Made by a program: the position numbers and the translations under genes
Part shown: piece by piece, positions 17,914 through 24,412 of the stretch
Position numbering within the stretch: position 1 is the stretch's first letter
How the letters are laid out: each line of letters opens with the position of its first letter
Assembly (NCBI RefSeq): GCF_002811985.1
Contig: NZ_NPDU01000066.1
Location: 1 to 24,412 of the forward strand
Source of the DNA: Leptospira adleri
GTDB taxonomy: Bacteria > Spirochaetota > Leptospiria > Leptospirales > Leptospiraceae
Direction: 5' to 3'
Length of the DNA: 24,412 nucleotides
Notes under the pieces: generated by a model
The model's input: only the letters and a program-made list of their open reading frames with translations
Databases searched by the model: none
What the model was told of the DNA's origin: nothing

Positions 17914-20028
17914 TCAAACGTCTAATATGGTAATACCGTCCCAATTGTTCGGAGAACCGAATCTACAGTAGTGAATCGATTTCTCAAGATACCAGCGCGC
18001 GGGCTGATCTAATTTATTTCTTTCTAATACGCGGTTGAACACGACGCAGGCTTCTTCGAAATTTCTTTGTCTAAAGTGGGAAATACCTCTTTCAAATTCC
18101 TCTTTTGTGTCCATAAAAAGATTTAAAAGAGAATCGGGTTGTCCATTAAAAACTTCTAAAATAGTTACGATCGAGTTGTGACCTTTGAGCTGAATTCGAT
18201 CCAAAACACGCATCTGATACTTTTCAGGATTTTCCAGACTAAAAAGAACGTGATCCGTTATCAGTATGGAAGAATCGAACAGACGACAGAGTTGTCCGAC
18301 CCTCGTCGCGAGAGTCACCGAAGCGGAAATCACCGCCCCTTCCATTCTTTCCGCTTCTCCGATCGTCCCTAAAAGAATCGGACCTCGGTGCAAACCGGTC
18401 CCGACTCGAACGGCTTCCTTTCCGTTTCCGATTCTTGACATATTAATTTCTCGTAATATATCCTGAATTCCGACCGCGCTCTCCAGAGCGTCTTCCGTCT
18501 TTTGGGAAAACAACGAAAGAAAAGCGTCTCCGAAATATTTATCGATGAACCCGTTTTTATCCCTGATCAGAGGACCAACCTTGCCGAGATAAGAATTGAT
18601 GAATTCGAAATTCTCCTTTGCCGAAGTTTGATCGGAAATAATCTGAGAAGGCCGAATCTCGTTGTAGAGAATCGTCATTTCCTCCTCGGCGACGTCGCCT
18701 AACTTCACTTCGATGAAATTATTTTCGTTGAGAATTTTTAAAAACTCTCTGGGAACGAATAAGCCGTATGACGTGTTCGTTTTATTCAACGTATTGGTCA
18801 GGTCCACGATCGCGCCGAAGGCTTGAGAATAACGCCGAGCCAACAAATAAGCCTGTGAGAAAAGCATCGCGAGCAGACCGATCGGAGAAAAATATCCGGT
18901 GTTGATGATTCTTTTATTGTAAAGCGTATCGTGAACGCTGACCAAAAAGAATATCAGCAATCCGTTCAATAGAAGAACGGCTCCGCTTCTCTTTCTTAAA
19001 ATCGCAAGCGCAAGAATATAAAATCCGTAAAAAAAAGCGACGAACGTAAAGCCGTAATACGCGTCGATCGTTCCCGTAAAAAAGGAAGGCGAAGTGATCA
19101 GAACGATCACCGAAGCCAGAGTCCCGAACGAAATGATTCCATAATATACGTATTCGTTTAATTCCATGGGAAAAAGGGAACGAAAGAACGCCGCGAAAAT
19201 CGGAACCGTAAGGTAGAACGAAAGATAAACGATCTTACTATGAATCGAATAATCCAAACCGGGAATCAAAATTTGAATCAGATTCTCTCCCGTGCTGATC
19301 GCGCGAAAACAGTAAACGAGACAGAGAACTCCAAAAAAGAGAACCGACTTTTCCTCTTTGCGAAGATAGAATAACGTAAGATGATAGAGGGCCATGATCG
19401 CCAAACTTCCGAAAACGAAAACTTCGATCGTGAGTCTTTTTTCGCGAACGGATTGGATGGAAGCGCTCTTTCCGATAAAAAATTTTCCCGTCAACCCACC
19501 TCTTGCGTGATGAAAATTCGAGATAAGAATTTTGAGATCGAGTTCTTTTTCGGAATTCAAAAAGGAAAATATTTTTTTATTCCATTCCGGCCTCGAACTT
19601 TCCGAACTGATTCCCACCGTTCCGATCGAACCGAGTTTTTTCGAGTTTACGGAAAGTTCGTACGCGGTTTCGGAAATATCCGATTGGATCGAAAGCTCTT
19701 GACCGACTAAAGAATCGGGGAGTTTGATCTTTACAAAATAAGTTGCAAAACCTTCGGAAGGGAATCGATTGCCGTCCGTGTTCTCAAGTTTCACCCATGA
19801 CTTAGGAACCGTCGCAAAGATGGAATTATCGGTCCAAGAGTCCTGCGAAAATTGATTCCACAAAAATCGAAATTCTCCTTCGAGAAGAGCGGGGCCGTCC
19901 TCGTCGAAGTTCCACTGAGTAAGATCGATGATTCCCTTTTCCGCTTTCGGGAACGGAATCGATTCCATCCAAGAACAGGAAACAAAGAGAAAAATAAAAA
20001 TCCAGGAATAGATCCTCGGAGATTTCAT
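17914..20028 (-). CDS. 7TMR-DISM class III cyclase homologue, degenerate site (paralogue B)
   Basis: A 704-residue protein with the same layout as its downstream neighbour: lipobox-like FVSC (Cys18), DISM extracellular domain (LTQWNFDEDGPALLEGEF), seven helices, a cyclase domain and a TPR-like tail ending NNWDGITIL. Its catalytic pattern differs: the first metal residue is Glu457 (LYNEIR), the second is a proper Asp501 (DKYFGDAF), the transition-state Asn is Thr572 (SVTLATR) and the Arg576 is kept. The metal side is therefore better preserved than in paralogue A, while the Asn is better preserved in A. The 149-bp gap to paralogue A allows co-transcription or an own promoter for A. The extracellular DISM domain suggests sensing of a small ligand, identity unknown. 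Confidence 0.8.
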   Translation of the reverse strand: MKSPRIYSWIFIFLFVSCSWMESIPFPKAEKGIIDLTQWNFDEDGPALLEGEFRFLWNQFSQDSWTDNSIFATVPKSWVKLENTDGNRFPSEGFATYFVKIKLPDSLVGQELSIQSDISETAYELSVNSKKLGSIGTVGISSESSRPEWNKKIFSFLNSEKELDLKILISNFHHARGGLTGKFFIGKSASIQSVREKRLTIEVFVFGSLAIMALYHLTLFYLRKEEKSVLFFGVLCLVYCFRAISTGENLIQILIPGLDYSIHSKIVYLSFYLTVPIFAAFFRSLFPMELNEYVYYGIISFGTLASVIVLITSPSFFTGTIDAYYGFTFVAFFYGFYILALAILRKRSGAVLLLNGLLIFFLVSVHDTLYNKRIINTGYFSPIGLLAMLFSQAYLLARRYSQAFGAIVDLTNTLNKTNTSYGLFVPREFLKILNENNFIEVKLGDVAEEEMTILYNEIRPSQIISDQTSAKENFEFINSYLGKVGPLIRDKNGFIDKYFGDAFLSLFSQKTEDALESAVGIQDILREINMSRIGNGKEAVRVGTGLHRGPILLGTIGEAERMEGAVISASVTLATRVGQLCRLFDSSILITDHVLFSLENPEKYQMRVLDRIQLKGHNSIVTILEVFNGQPDSLLNLFMDTKEEFERGISHFRQRNFEEACVVFNRVLERNKLDQPARWYLEKSIHYCRFGSPNNWDGITILDV

Positions 20029-20167
20029 ATTCTTATCCGATAACTCGAATCGGAAAAATTGTCTTCGAATCGAGAGGAAAATTCCTAAGATGTTTCAGTA
20101 TCATGTTAGTTCGGTTTAAAGCGGAATTCGATTGTGAAACGATATTCTCCTTTAAGAAATCGAGCGG

Positions 20168-21463
20168 TCAATGAATATTCAAACTATATAAATCAATTTC
20201 CGTTTCTCTTCCTTTCACTTTGAACTTACCGAGCGATTTGCATTGTATCCGATTTTCCTCGGAAAGAAGTTCGTAAACGGTTGAAGAAAAAAGAATTTTC
20301 TCACGAAGAGAAGAACAAAGACCTTCGATTCTGGAAGCGGTGTTCACGCTGTCTCCGATGACCGTAAAATCCAATCTATTTTTGGAACCGATCGGTCCTT
20401 GAACGACTTCTCCGTAGTGAAGGCCGATGCCGGATTCCAAGATCGGAAATCGCGTTAGACTCCATTCTCGATTGAGGTTCTCCAATTCTATCTGCATCTC
20501 CTTGGAAGCTCTTAACGCGGCGTCCGCCGGAGAATCCACTTCCACAAGTCCTCCGAACACGGCCATGATGGCGTCTCCGATGAATTTATCAATGGTTCCT
20601 CCGTTTCTAGAGATACAATCCGCCATTCGATCGAAGTATTCGTTCAATTGAAGAATCAACCGGTCCGGATCCGACTTCTCGCTCAGAGAAGTGAAAGATC
20701 TCAAATCGGAGAATAGAACGAGAACCTTTTTCTTTTCGGTTCGATCGGTAACTCCTTCGCTTAACAATTTCTCTTTTACTTCTTCCGAAACGAATTGTCC
20801 GAAAAGTCTGGAGATGTTTGATTTTTCTTTTTCCCTTTCTAAAACCTCGGAGAGAAGACGTTTCGTATTTCTTACAAGAACGCCCACTACAATTCCGGAA
20901 AAGACCATCATCAAAGATTTGAAAAAGTAAATCGGAGGATCCGTAAGATCGTGCCACTGAAGAACGTCCCTTGAGTGAATCTCCAAAACTCCGTCCTTGG
21001 AAAGAATATAAAAAATAAAATATTGAATGCCGCAATAAGAACCGGAAAGAATCGATAGCCTTTCATCCATTGCAAAACCGGAAAGAATCACCATAAAAAA
21101 GTAAAGATAAGAAGCGGGCCCCGTGATGTAAGTCGCGGCGCCTAACGGAAGATAGGTTTCCGCGAGGACATACAAAATTCCCGGAAGCGTGGAATAGAAT
21201 AAGATTACGAAGTAGATCCGGGCGCCCTTCGCCATTTTGAATTTTGCAAGAAGATAAAAGAAAAAGGAAACGCCGCCGCCGATCAGCGTCCATAAAATCG
21301 GGACCTGCATTTGAAAGACGATTCCCTCTCTTTGCATCCAAATCAGAGCGATCGCCGAAGTTGTTCCCAAAATAAAAGAGTAGAAACTGACTTTTTTCAA
21401 AGTAGAATTGATCTCGAATTCCAAATAAGAAGAATAGGATTCTTTTTCACGAAGACTTGCCAT
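20168..21463 (-). CDS. membrane adenylate cyclase, class III, canonical site
   Basis: A 431-residue protein with about six hydrophobic helices (residues 25-200), a short coiled linker (about 200-225) and a class III cyclase domain (about 243-428). All key residues are visible: metal ligands Asp253 (LFSDLRSFTS) and Asp297 (IDKFIGDAIMAVFG), adenine-specifying Lys293 and Asp365 (RLDFTVIGD), Asn374 and Arg378 (SVNTASRIEG), and the basic KVKGR near the end. The Lys/Asp pair points to ATP rather than GTP, so cAMP is the expected product. There is no HAMP or recognisable extracellular domain. It is upstream of the two degenerate cyclases on the same strand, 139 bp from paralogue B, and could be the head of the cluster. 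No good ribosome binding site precedes the ATG. Confidence 0.85.
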   Translation of the reverse strand: MASLREKESYSSYLEFEINSTLKKVSFYSFILGTTSAIALIWMQREGIVFQMQVPILWTLIGGGVSFFFYLLAKFKMAKGARIYFVILFYSTLPGILYVLAETYLPLGAATYITGPASYLYFFMVILSGFAMDERLSILSGSYCGIQYFIFYILSKDGVLEIHSRDVLQWHDLTDPPIYFFKSLMMVFSGIVVGVLVRNTKRLLSEVLEREKEKSNISRLFGQFVSEEVKEKLLSEGVTDRTEKKKVLVLFSDLRSFTSLSEKSDPDRLILQLNEYFDRMADCISRNGGTIDKFIGDAIMAVFGGLVEVDSPADAALRASKEMQIELENLNREWSLTRFPILESGIGLHYGEVVQGPIGSKNRLDFTVIGDSVNTASRIEGLCSSLREKILFSSTVYELLSEENRIQCKSLGKFKVKGRETEIDLYSLNIH

Positions 21464-22118
21464 GACTGGGGGAATCTTTTAGGGAAGAATTAAAATTCCA
21501 AGAATTTTTAAAGAAGAACCCGAACGGAGTCCAAAAAGAGGGAGGATTTTGAATTCCGAAAAATCCATTTTTTTTAGCGTTCATTCCCGTTTTTTTTAAC
21601 GGAAACCGAACAAGAAAGGCCCAAAAAGTTCGACCGAAATTCTACGTTACGCGTCTTTTCTGCGTTTTTATCGAATGCGACATCTTTTGAACCAATAAAT
21701 TTAGCAAAAAATCTTACAAAATAAGAAATTGACCATTGTTGTAGAGAAAGATAAAAGAAATCCTAAGACAGCTAACGCAAGAATTTGCAGATCGCGTCTG
21801 AGCCACCTAACAATAACAAGGCCTAAAAAAGCGCGCATAACGCGGTAAAGACCGCCCCACTTTGCATTTTTTGATCCGACAATTCCGTTATTGTAAACTT
21901 TTTAGGGAAATCTCTGAATTCCCGCAAATATGTTAAAACAAATTAGAATCCTTCTAATCAAACTCCTAAAAAACAAGAAATCGACGTTAGGTGACAAAAT
22001 AGCAGAGATATAAAAAATAAATTTCGAATGTTTGATTAAAAAACTATTTTCAAAATTTTTTTCAAAAAAAATCACAATCGCTGTCTTAAAATGAAATTTA
22101 CTGTCTTTCTGAAATCTA

Positions 22119-22162
22119 CTTTGGGATATATTCAAAGCATTTTGGATTTGGATATCCCAAAG
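22119..22162. repeat. 11-bp inverted repeat upstream of lipoprotein gene
   Basis: CTTTGGGATAT (22119-22129) is perfectly inverted as ATATCCCAAAG (22152-22162) with a 22-nt interval. It ends 43 bp before the -35 box of the next gene. It may be an operator pair, an upstream terminator stem or a chance structure. Confidence 0.5.
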
Positions 22163-22204
22163 GCATACTTATCTACAAAAGTACAAACTTGTTACAAAAA
22201 AATT

Positions 22205-22252
22205 TTGACAAAGTAGATCACTTTTCATGGAATCAACTAAATTTGTTAACAA
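22205..22252 (+). promoter_or_regulatory. promoter and palindrome of the Ala/Thr-rich lipoprotein gene
   Basis: A perfect -35 TTGACA (22205-22210) stands 17 bp from TGGAAT (22228-22233, 4 of 6 consensus). A 10-bp palindrome TTGTTAACAA (22243-22252) lies at about the predicted transcript start and could be an operator. Confidence 0.5.
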
Positions 22253-22301
22253 GTAAAATAACTTTAAGTGTTAATGAAGTTAAAACAGGAGATTTTTTTT
22301 G

Positions 22302-23060
22302 ATGAAAAGTAACATTATGAAATTAGCGGCAATTGCAGCATTTATGGTTGTTTTGTCCGCTTGTAAACCAAAGGACAAAGATGACAACACTACGATCGGA
22401 GCGTTGGTCTTATTGTTGGATCAAACTAGCGGAAACTGCGCGACTGTGCAAAAGAATAGTGCCACCACTTACACCGCAACCCTTTCAGCTATTCCAAAAG
22501 GCGGGTGCAACCAGGCTACTCTATTAGGCTCTGACTTAGCCTCCTCAATATTACTCGGAGCAGCTAGATTTGATGCAATTTCTGCACTCTCTACTTCTTT
22601 GGGTTGTTCTGCTGCGACAAATACTGCAATTGCAAATGCTAAAACTGCGGCGGCGGCTACTACACAAGCAACGTTTGATGCTCTTGTTGCGCAATTTAGA
22701 TATTTCCCGATTTCGGATCTTAGAGTTGAGGCGATTGTTCCCCTTTCGGCAGCGGGATCCACTCTAACCACCCTTGGCTTCTCACAAGCTGAGATTTTAA
22801 GTCTCAATCGTTTAACTTTGGACCAAACTAAATTGGCTCAAACAACGCAACTTCTTGGAACTTATGCGACGGGGGCAGCCGATGCGGCTTGTGGAACAGC
22901 GATCGCAAATAACAATAAAACTGCTTTCGCAGGTATCCTTGGTTTAGATTCTACTGCGACTACCAAGGCTACCGTAAAAGGAATTGCTAGTGCTAATTGC
23001 CAATACGGAAGTGCACCTGCTGCGACTTCTAAATGCGCTACCTTAAACACTGAATTCTAA
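22302..23060 (+). CDS. Ala/Thr-rich lipoprotein, unknown function
   Basis: A 252-residue predicted lipoprotein with signal MKLAAIAAFMVV and lipobox LSAC, followed by a charged tether KPKDKDD. The mature part is rich in Ala, Thr and Leu, has six further Cys (in the contexts GNCATV, GGCNQA, LGCSAA, AACGTA, ANCQYG, SKCATL) and looks all-helical. The even Cys number suggests disulphides outside the cytoplasm. I do not recognise a domain. AGGAG lies 10 nt upstream of the ATG at 22302; TTG 22299 and an internal ATG at 22317 are alternatives. Codon use leans to GCT, GCA and ACT, unlike the GCG- and TCG-richer neighbours. With the AT-rich upstream region this may mean high expression or acquisition by transfer. 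A strong terminator follows, so it is monocistronic. Confidence 0.75.
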   Translation: MKSNIMKLAAIAAFMVVLSACKPKDKDDNTTIGALVLLLDQTSGNCATVQKNSATTYTATLSAIPKGGCNQATLLGSDLASSILLGAARFDAISALSTSLGCSAATNTAIANAKTAAAATTQATFDALVAQFRYFPISDLRVEAIVPLSAAGSTLTTLGFSQAEILSLNRLTLDQTKLAQTTQLLGTYATGAADAACGTAIANNNKTAFAGILGLDSTATTKATVKGIASANCQYGSAPAATSKCATLNTEF

Positions 23061-23083
23061 TTCTTGAATCGTGTTTTTCCTAT

Positions 23084-23110
23084 AAGGGTCATCTTTGGAT
23101 GGCCCTTTTT
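23084..23110 (+). terminator. intrinsic terminator of the lipoprotein gene
   Basis: AAGGGTCATC (23084-23093) pairs with GATGGCCCTT (23098-23107), one G-U pair, with loop TTTG. A T run follows. It starts 24 bp after the stop. Confidence 0.9.
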
Positions 23111-23136
23111 TAATTTTTTAACTTCGACCTTCCAAT

Positions 23137-23142
23137 TATAAT
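23137..23142 (+). promoter_or_regulatory. perfect -10 box, possible leaderless start
   Basis: TATAAT ends 8 bp before the ATG at 23151, and no Shine-Dalgarno sequence is visible. If used, the transcript would begin at or next to the start codon. No good -35 is seen. Confidence 0.35.
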
Positions 23143-23150
23143 TCTTTCTA

Positions 23151-23822
23151 ATGAAATATTCCTTACATTTAATTTTCCTAATATTTTCTTGTTTGTTCGG
23201 AAATTGTAAGTCGCCTTTCGAAGCGACATCTCACGACCAAAACAAAGATAATAAAATAGACAATATTCTCTATACGAAAACCGATTCTAAGATCGCAATT
23301 TTTATGGAAACTTTCGAAAATCAAAAAGAAGTTCCCGACGATTGGATGTGGTTAAAGATGAACCCGGAAGATCCGCAATCTTTTCAGTTTCTCTACAATG
23401 AGATTGCTTCCAAGGATCCGCAAAAAGTGGATCTGAAGATTTGGTTCGGACCGGGAAACCTAAAGCTCGTGGAGAAAGACGATAAAGATCAGGACGGCTT
23501 TTTCGAAACGACTCAGTATTACAACCGCTTTGCCAAACCGAAAATCGGCAGCGGCATCATTGCGAGGATCGAAATCGACTCCGATAAGGATCAAAGACCG
23601 GACATCTGGATTTTTCCTATGGAAAGAATGGAGTTAGACACGAACAAAGACGGATTTCCGGACAAACTCGTATCCGATCCGCAGATCGTCCGAGACGTTT
23701 TGAAGGATAGAAAACAAACCGGAATTAAGTCGAGTCCCCTTTCCTCCGGTCAGTCTTGGGCATTGCATCCCGAGCTTATTCGAGACGAGACTCTAAAAGC
23801 GACGATTCCATTTTCTCTCTAA
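23151..23822 (+). CDS. lipoprotein with four Ca-binding-type acidic loops
   Basis: A 223-residue lipoprotein with a signal peptide and lipobox LFGNC (Cys19), then four short acidic loops of the EF-hand/dockerin/thrombospondin-3 style: DQNKDNKID, DKDQDGFFE, DSDKDQRPD and DTNKDGFPD. They occur at about residues 29, 110, 145 and 162. Such DxDxDG loops usually bind calcium; the first and third lack the central Gly, so affinity may vary. Between loops 1 and 2 lies a region with DDWMWLKMNPEDPQSFQFLY that I do not recognise. Pairs of short beta strands flank the loops (ARIEIDSD, IWIFPMERMELD). No ribosome binding site is seen. It would sit in the outer membrane or periplasm. The role is unknown. Confidence 0.75.
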   Translation: MKYSLHLIFLIFSCLFGNCKSPFEATSHDQNKDNKIDNILYTKTDSKIAIFMETFENQKEVPDDWMWLKMNPEDPQSFQFLYNEIASKDPQKVDLKIWFGPGNLKLVEKDDKDQDGFFETTQYYNRFAKPKIGSGIIARIEIDSDKDQRPDIWIFPMERMELDTNKDGFPDKLVSDPQIVRDVLKDRKQTGIKSSPLSSGQSWALHPELIRDETLKATIPFSL

Positions 23823-23877
23823 GGCATTTTCACGCTGTATCACAAGATCATCCTCGTTGATGTTCCATAACGCGAAG

Positions 23878-23909
23878 ATACATTATTACATTACAATGTG
23901 ATAATGTAT
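23878..23909. repeat. 32-bp near-perfect palindrome beside IS element
   Basis: Arms ATACATTATTACATT (23878-23892) and AATGTGATAATGTAT (23895-23909) pair with one mismatch around a 2-nt centre. It lies 55 bp after the lipoprotein stop and just before the probable left end of the IS element. It could be a terminator, an operator or an insertion hot spot. Confidence 0.75.
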
Positions 23910-23924
23910 TATTCTTCCGTTATT

Positions 23925-24412
23925 GAGATAACGTCCTAAAATTTTCGCAGATTTAAGAATGAATGAGAAGGCTCTCCTTGCCGATTGAGTTTGTAGCGAT
24001 CAAATTCAAAAAAAGGAGAACCCCCCAATGAGGGCAGAAGAAGAAAAAGCGCACCTGAAAGTAATTCAAGTGGATGAGACCCAGCTCAAGAAAGACTTGA
24101 GCGAACTCGTAAGAGGCTCAGTGGAAGAAACGCTGAACGCTCTCTTAGATGAGGAAGCGGATAAACTCTGCAAAGCCTCAAGGTATGAGAGAAACCCGGA
24201 TCGAGTAGATACAAGAGCGGGTTCGTATAATAGAAACTTCGAAACAAAAGCCGGAAAAGTAAAGTTAAAAGTTCCGAAACTTAGAACAATTCCGTTTGAG
24301 TCGGCGATCATCGATCGATACAAACGAAGGGAGAGTTCGGTAGAAGAAGCTCTCATGGAGATGTATCTCGCTGGAGTTTCTGTTCGGAGAGTCGAGGATA
24401 TCACCGAGAGCC
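23925..24412 (+). mobile_element. IS256-family insertion sequence, left part
   Basis: The transposase gene starts at 24028. The left terminal inverted repeat probably lies around 23925-23955, where GTCCTAAAATTTTCGCAG resembles the ends of IS256 elements from memory. The exact edge and the 8-bp target duplication cannot be fixed because the right end is outside the window. Confidence 0.55.
24028..24412 (+). CDS. IS256-family (mutator-type) transposase, 5' part
   Basis: The frame is open from ATG 24028 to the window edge, giving the first 128 residues of a protein usually about 400 long. GGAG lies 10 nt upstream. The family is clear from the N-terminal blocks: LDEEADKLCKASRYERNPD, TRAGSYNRNFETKAGKV, LKVPKLRTIPFESAIIDRY, then KRRESSVEEALMEMYLAGVS and VRRVEDITES, which precede the DDE core in IS256 transposases. 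The catalytic residues lie beyond the window, so intactness cannot be judged; no frame break is seen in the visible part. Confidence 0.92.
   Translation, partial: MRAEEEKAHLKVIQVDETQLKKDLSELVRGSVEETLNALLDEEADKLCKASRYERNPDRVDTRAGSYNRNFETKAGKVKLKVPKLRTIPFESAIIDRYKRRESSVEEALMEMYLAGVSVRRVEDITES

Larger units (their letters stand above)
21464..22298. other. 835-bp AT-rich intergenic region
   Basis: No credible gene: the only sizeable frame (21902-22135 minus) has a Phe/Ile/Lys-rich product typical of AT-rich noise. Contents seen are a promoter-like TTGACC-17-TAAAAG (21729-21757, plus strand), a more GC-rich patch at about 21765-21860 with hairpins GCAA/TTGC and GCGGT/ACCGC, a long inverted repeat at 22119-22162, and the lipoprotein promoter at 22205-22233. 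Confidence 0.6.

Noticed and set aside
20168..21463. Guanylate cyclase instead of adenylate cyclase
   Set aside because: The substrate-specifying Lys293 and Asp365 fit ATP; the Glu/Cys pair expected for GTP is absent.
21902..22135. Minus-strand 77-residue frame
   Set aside because: Its Phe/Ile/Lys-rich product is typical of chance frames in AT-rich DNA.
24066..24404. Minus-strand frame of 112 residues
   Set aside because: It is antisense to the clear IS256 transposase frame.

Overview
The window reads as a chromosomal segment of a Leptospira species, probably from the pathogenic clade (inference). The basis is the density of spirochaete-type lipoproteins with loose lipoboxes followed by Gly/Asp-rich stretches, several membrane-bound class III cyclases with C-terminal TPR-like tails, a SpoIIE-type phosphatase with a multi-pass N-terminus, flagellar motor homologues, and the recurring intergenic word GTAGGAACTC. 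No rRNA, tRNA or CRISPR array was seen.

Left part (1-6000): the 3' remnant of an alpha/beta hydrolase with a broken frame converges on a GyrI-like membrane protein. After about 800 bp without a recognisable gene comes a compact operon: a membrane ankyrin protein, a TetR regulator (ATGA overlap) and a PPK2 polyphosphate kinase. Two palindromic operators, 52 bp apart, precede it. On the minus strand lie a soluble protein that appears to join MotA cytoplasmic parts to a FliG C-terminal domain, and a DUF2071 protein.

Middle (6000-10200): an M43-like (pappalysin-type) zinc metalloprotease lipoprotein is followed at 23 bp by a secreted HEAT-like protein. The stop codon of the latter opens a 53-bp tandem repeat (seven full copies). 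Then come a crotonyl-CoA carboxylase/reductase homologue and a strong terminator.

Signalling block (10100-21500): a SpoIIE/PP2C phosphatase with membrane, HAMP and TPR parts; a three-domain fusion (isochorismatase fold, APH-like kinase, dual-specificity phosphatase); and, on the minus strand, three class III cyclases. One cyclase is canonical. The other two are tandem paralogues with substituted catalytic residues that look complementary.

Right end (21500-24412): an 835-bp AT-rich intergenic region, an Ala/Thr-rich lipoprotein, a lipoprotein with four acidic DxDxDG-like loops, a 32-bp near-perfect palindrome, and the 5' part of an IS256-family transposase cut by the window edge.

The best candidates for undescribed biology are the triple fusion at 13250-15616, the MotA/FliG chimera at 4181-4939, and the paired degenerate cyclases at 15626-20028.
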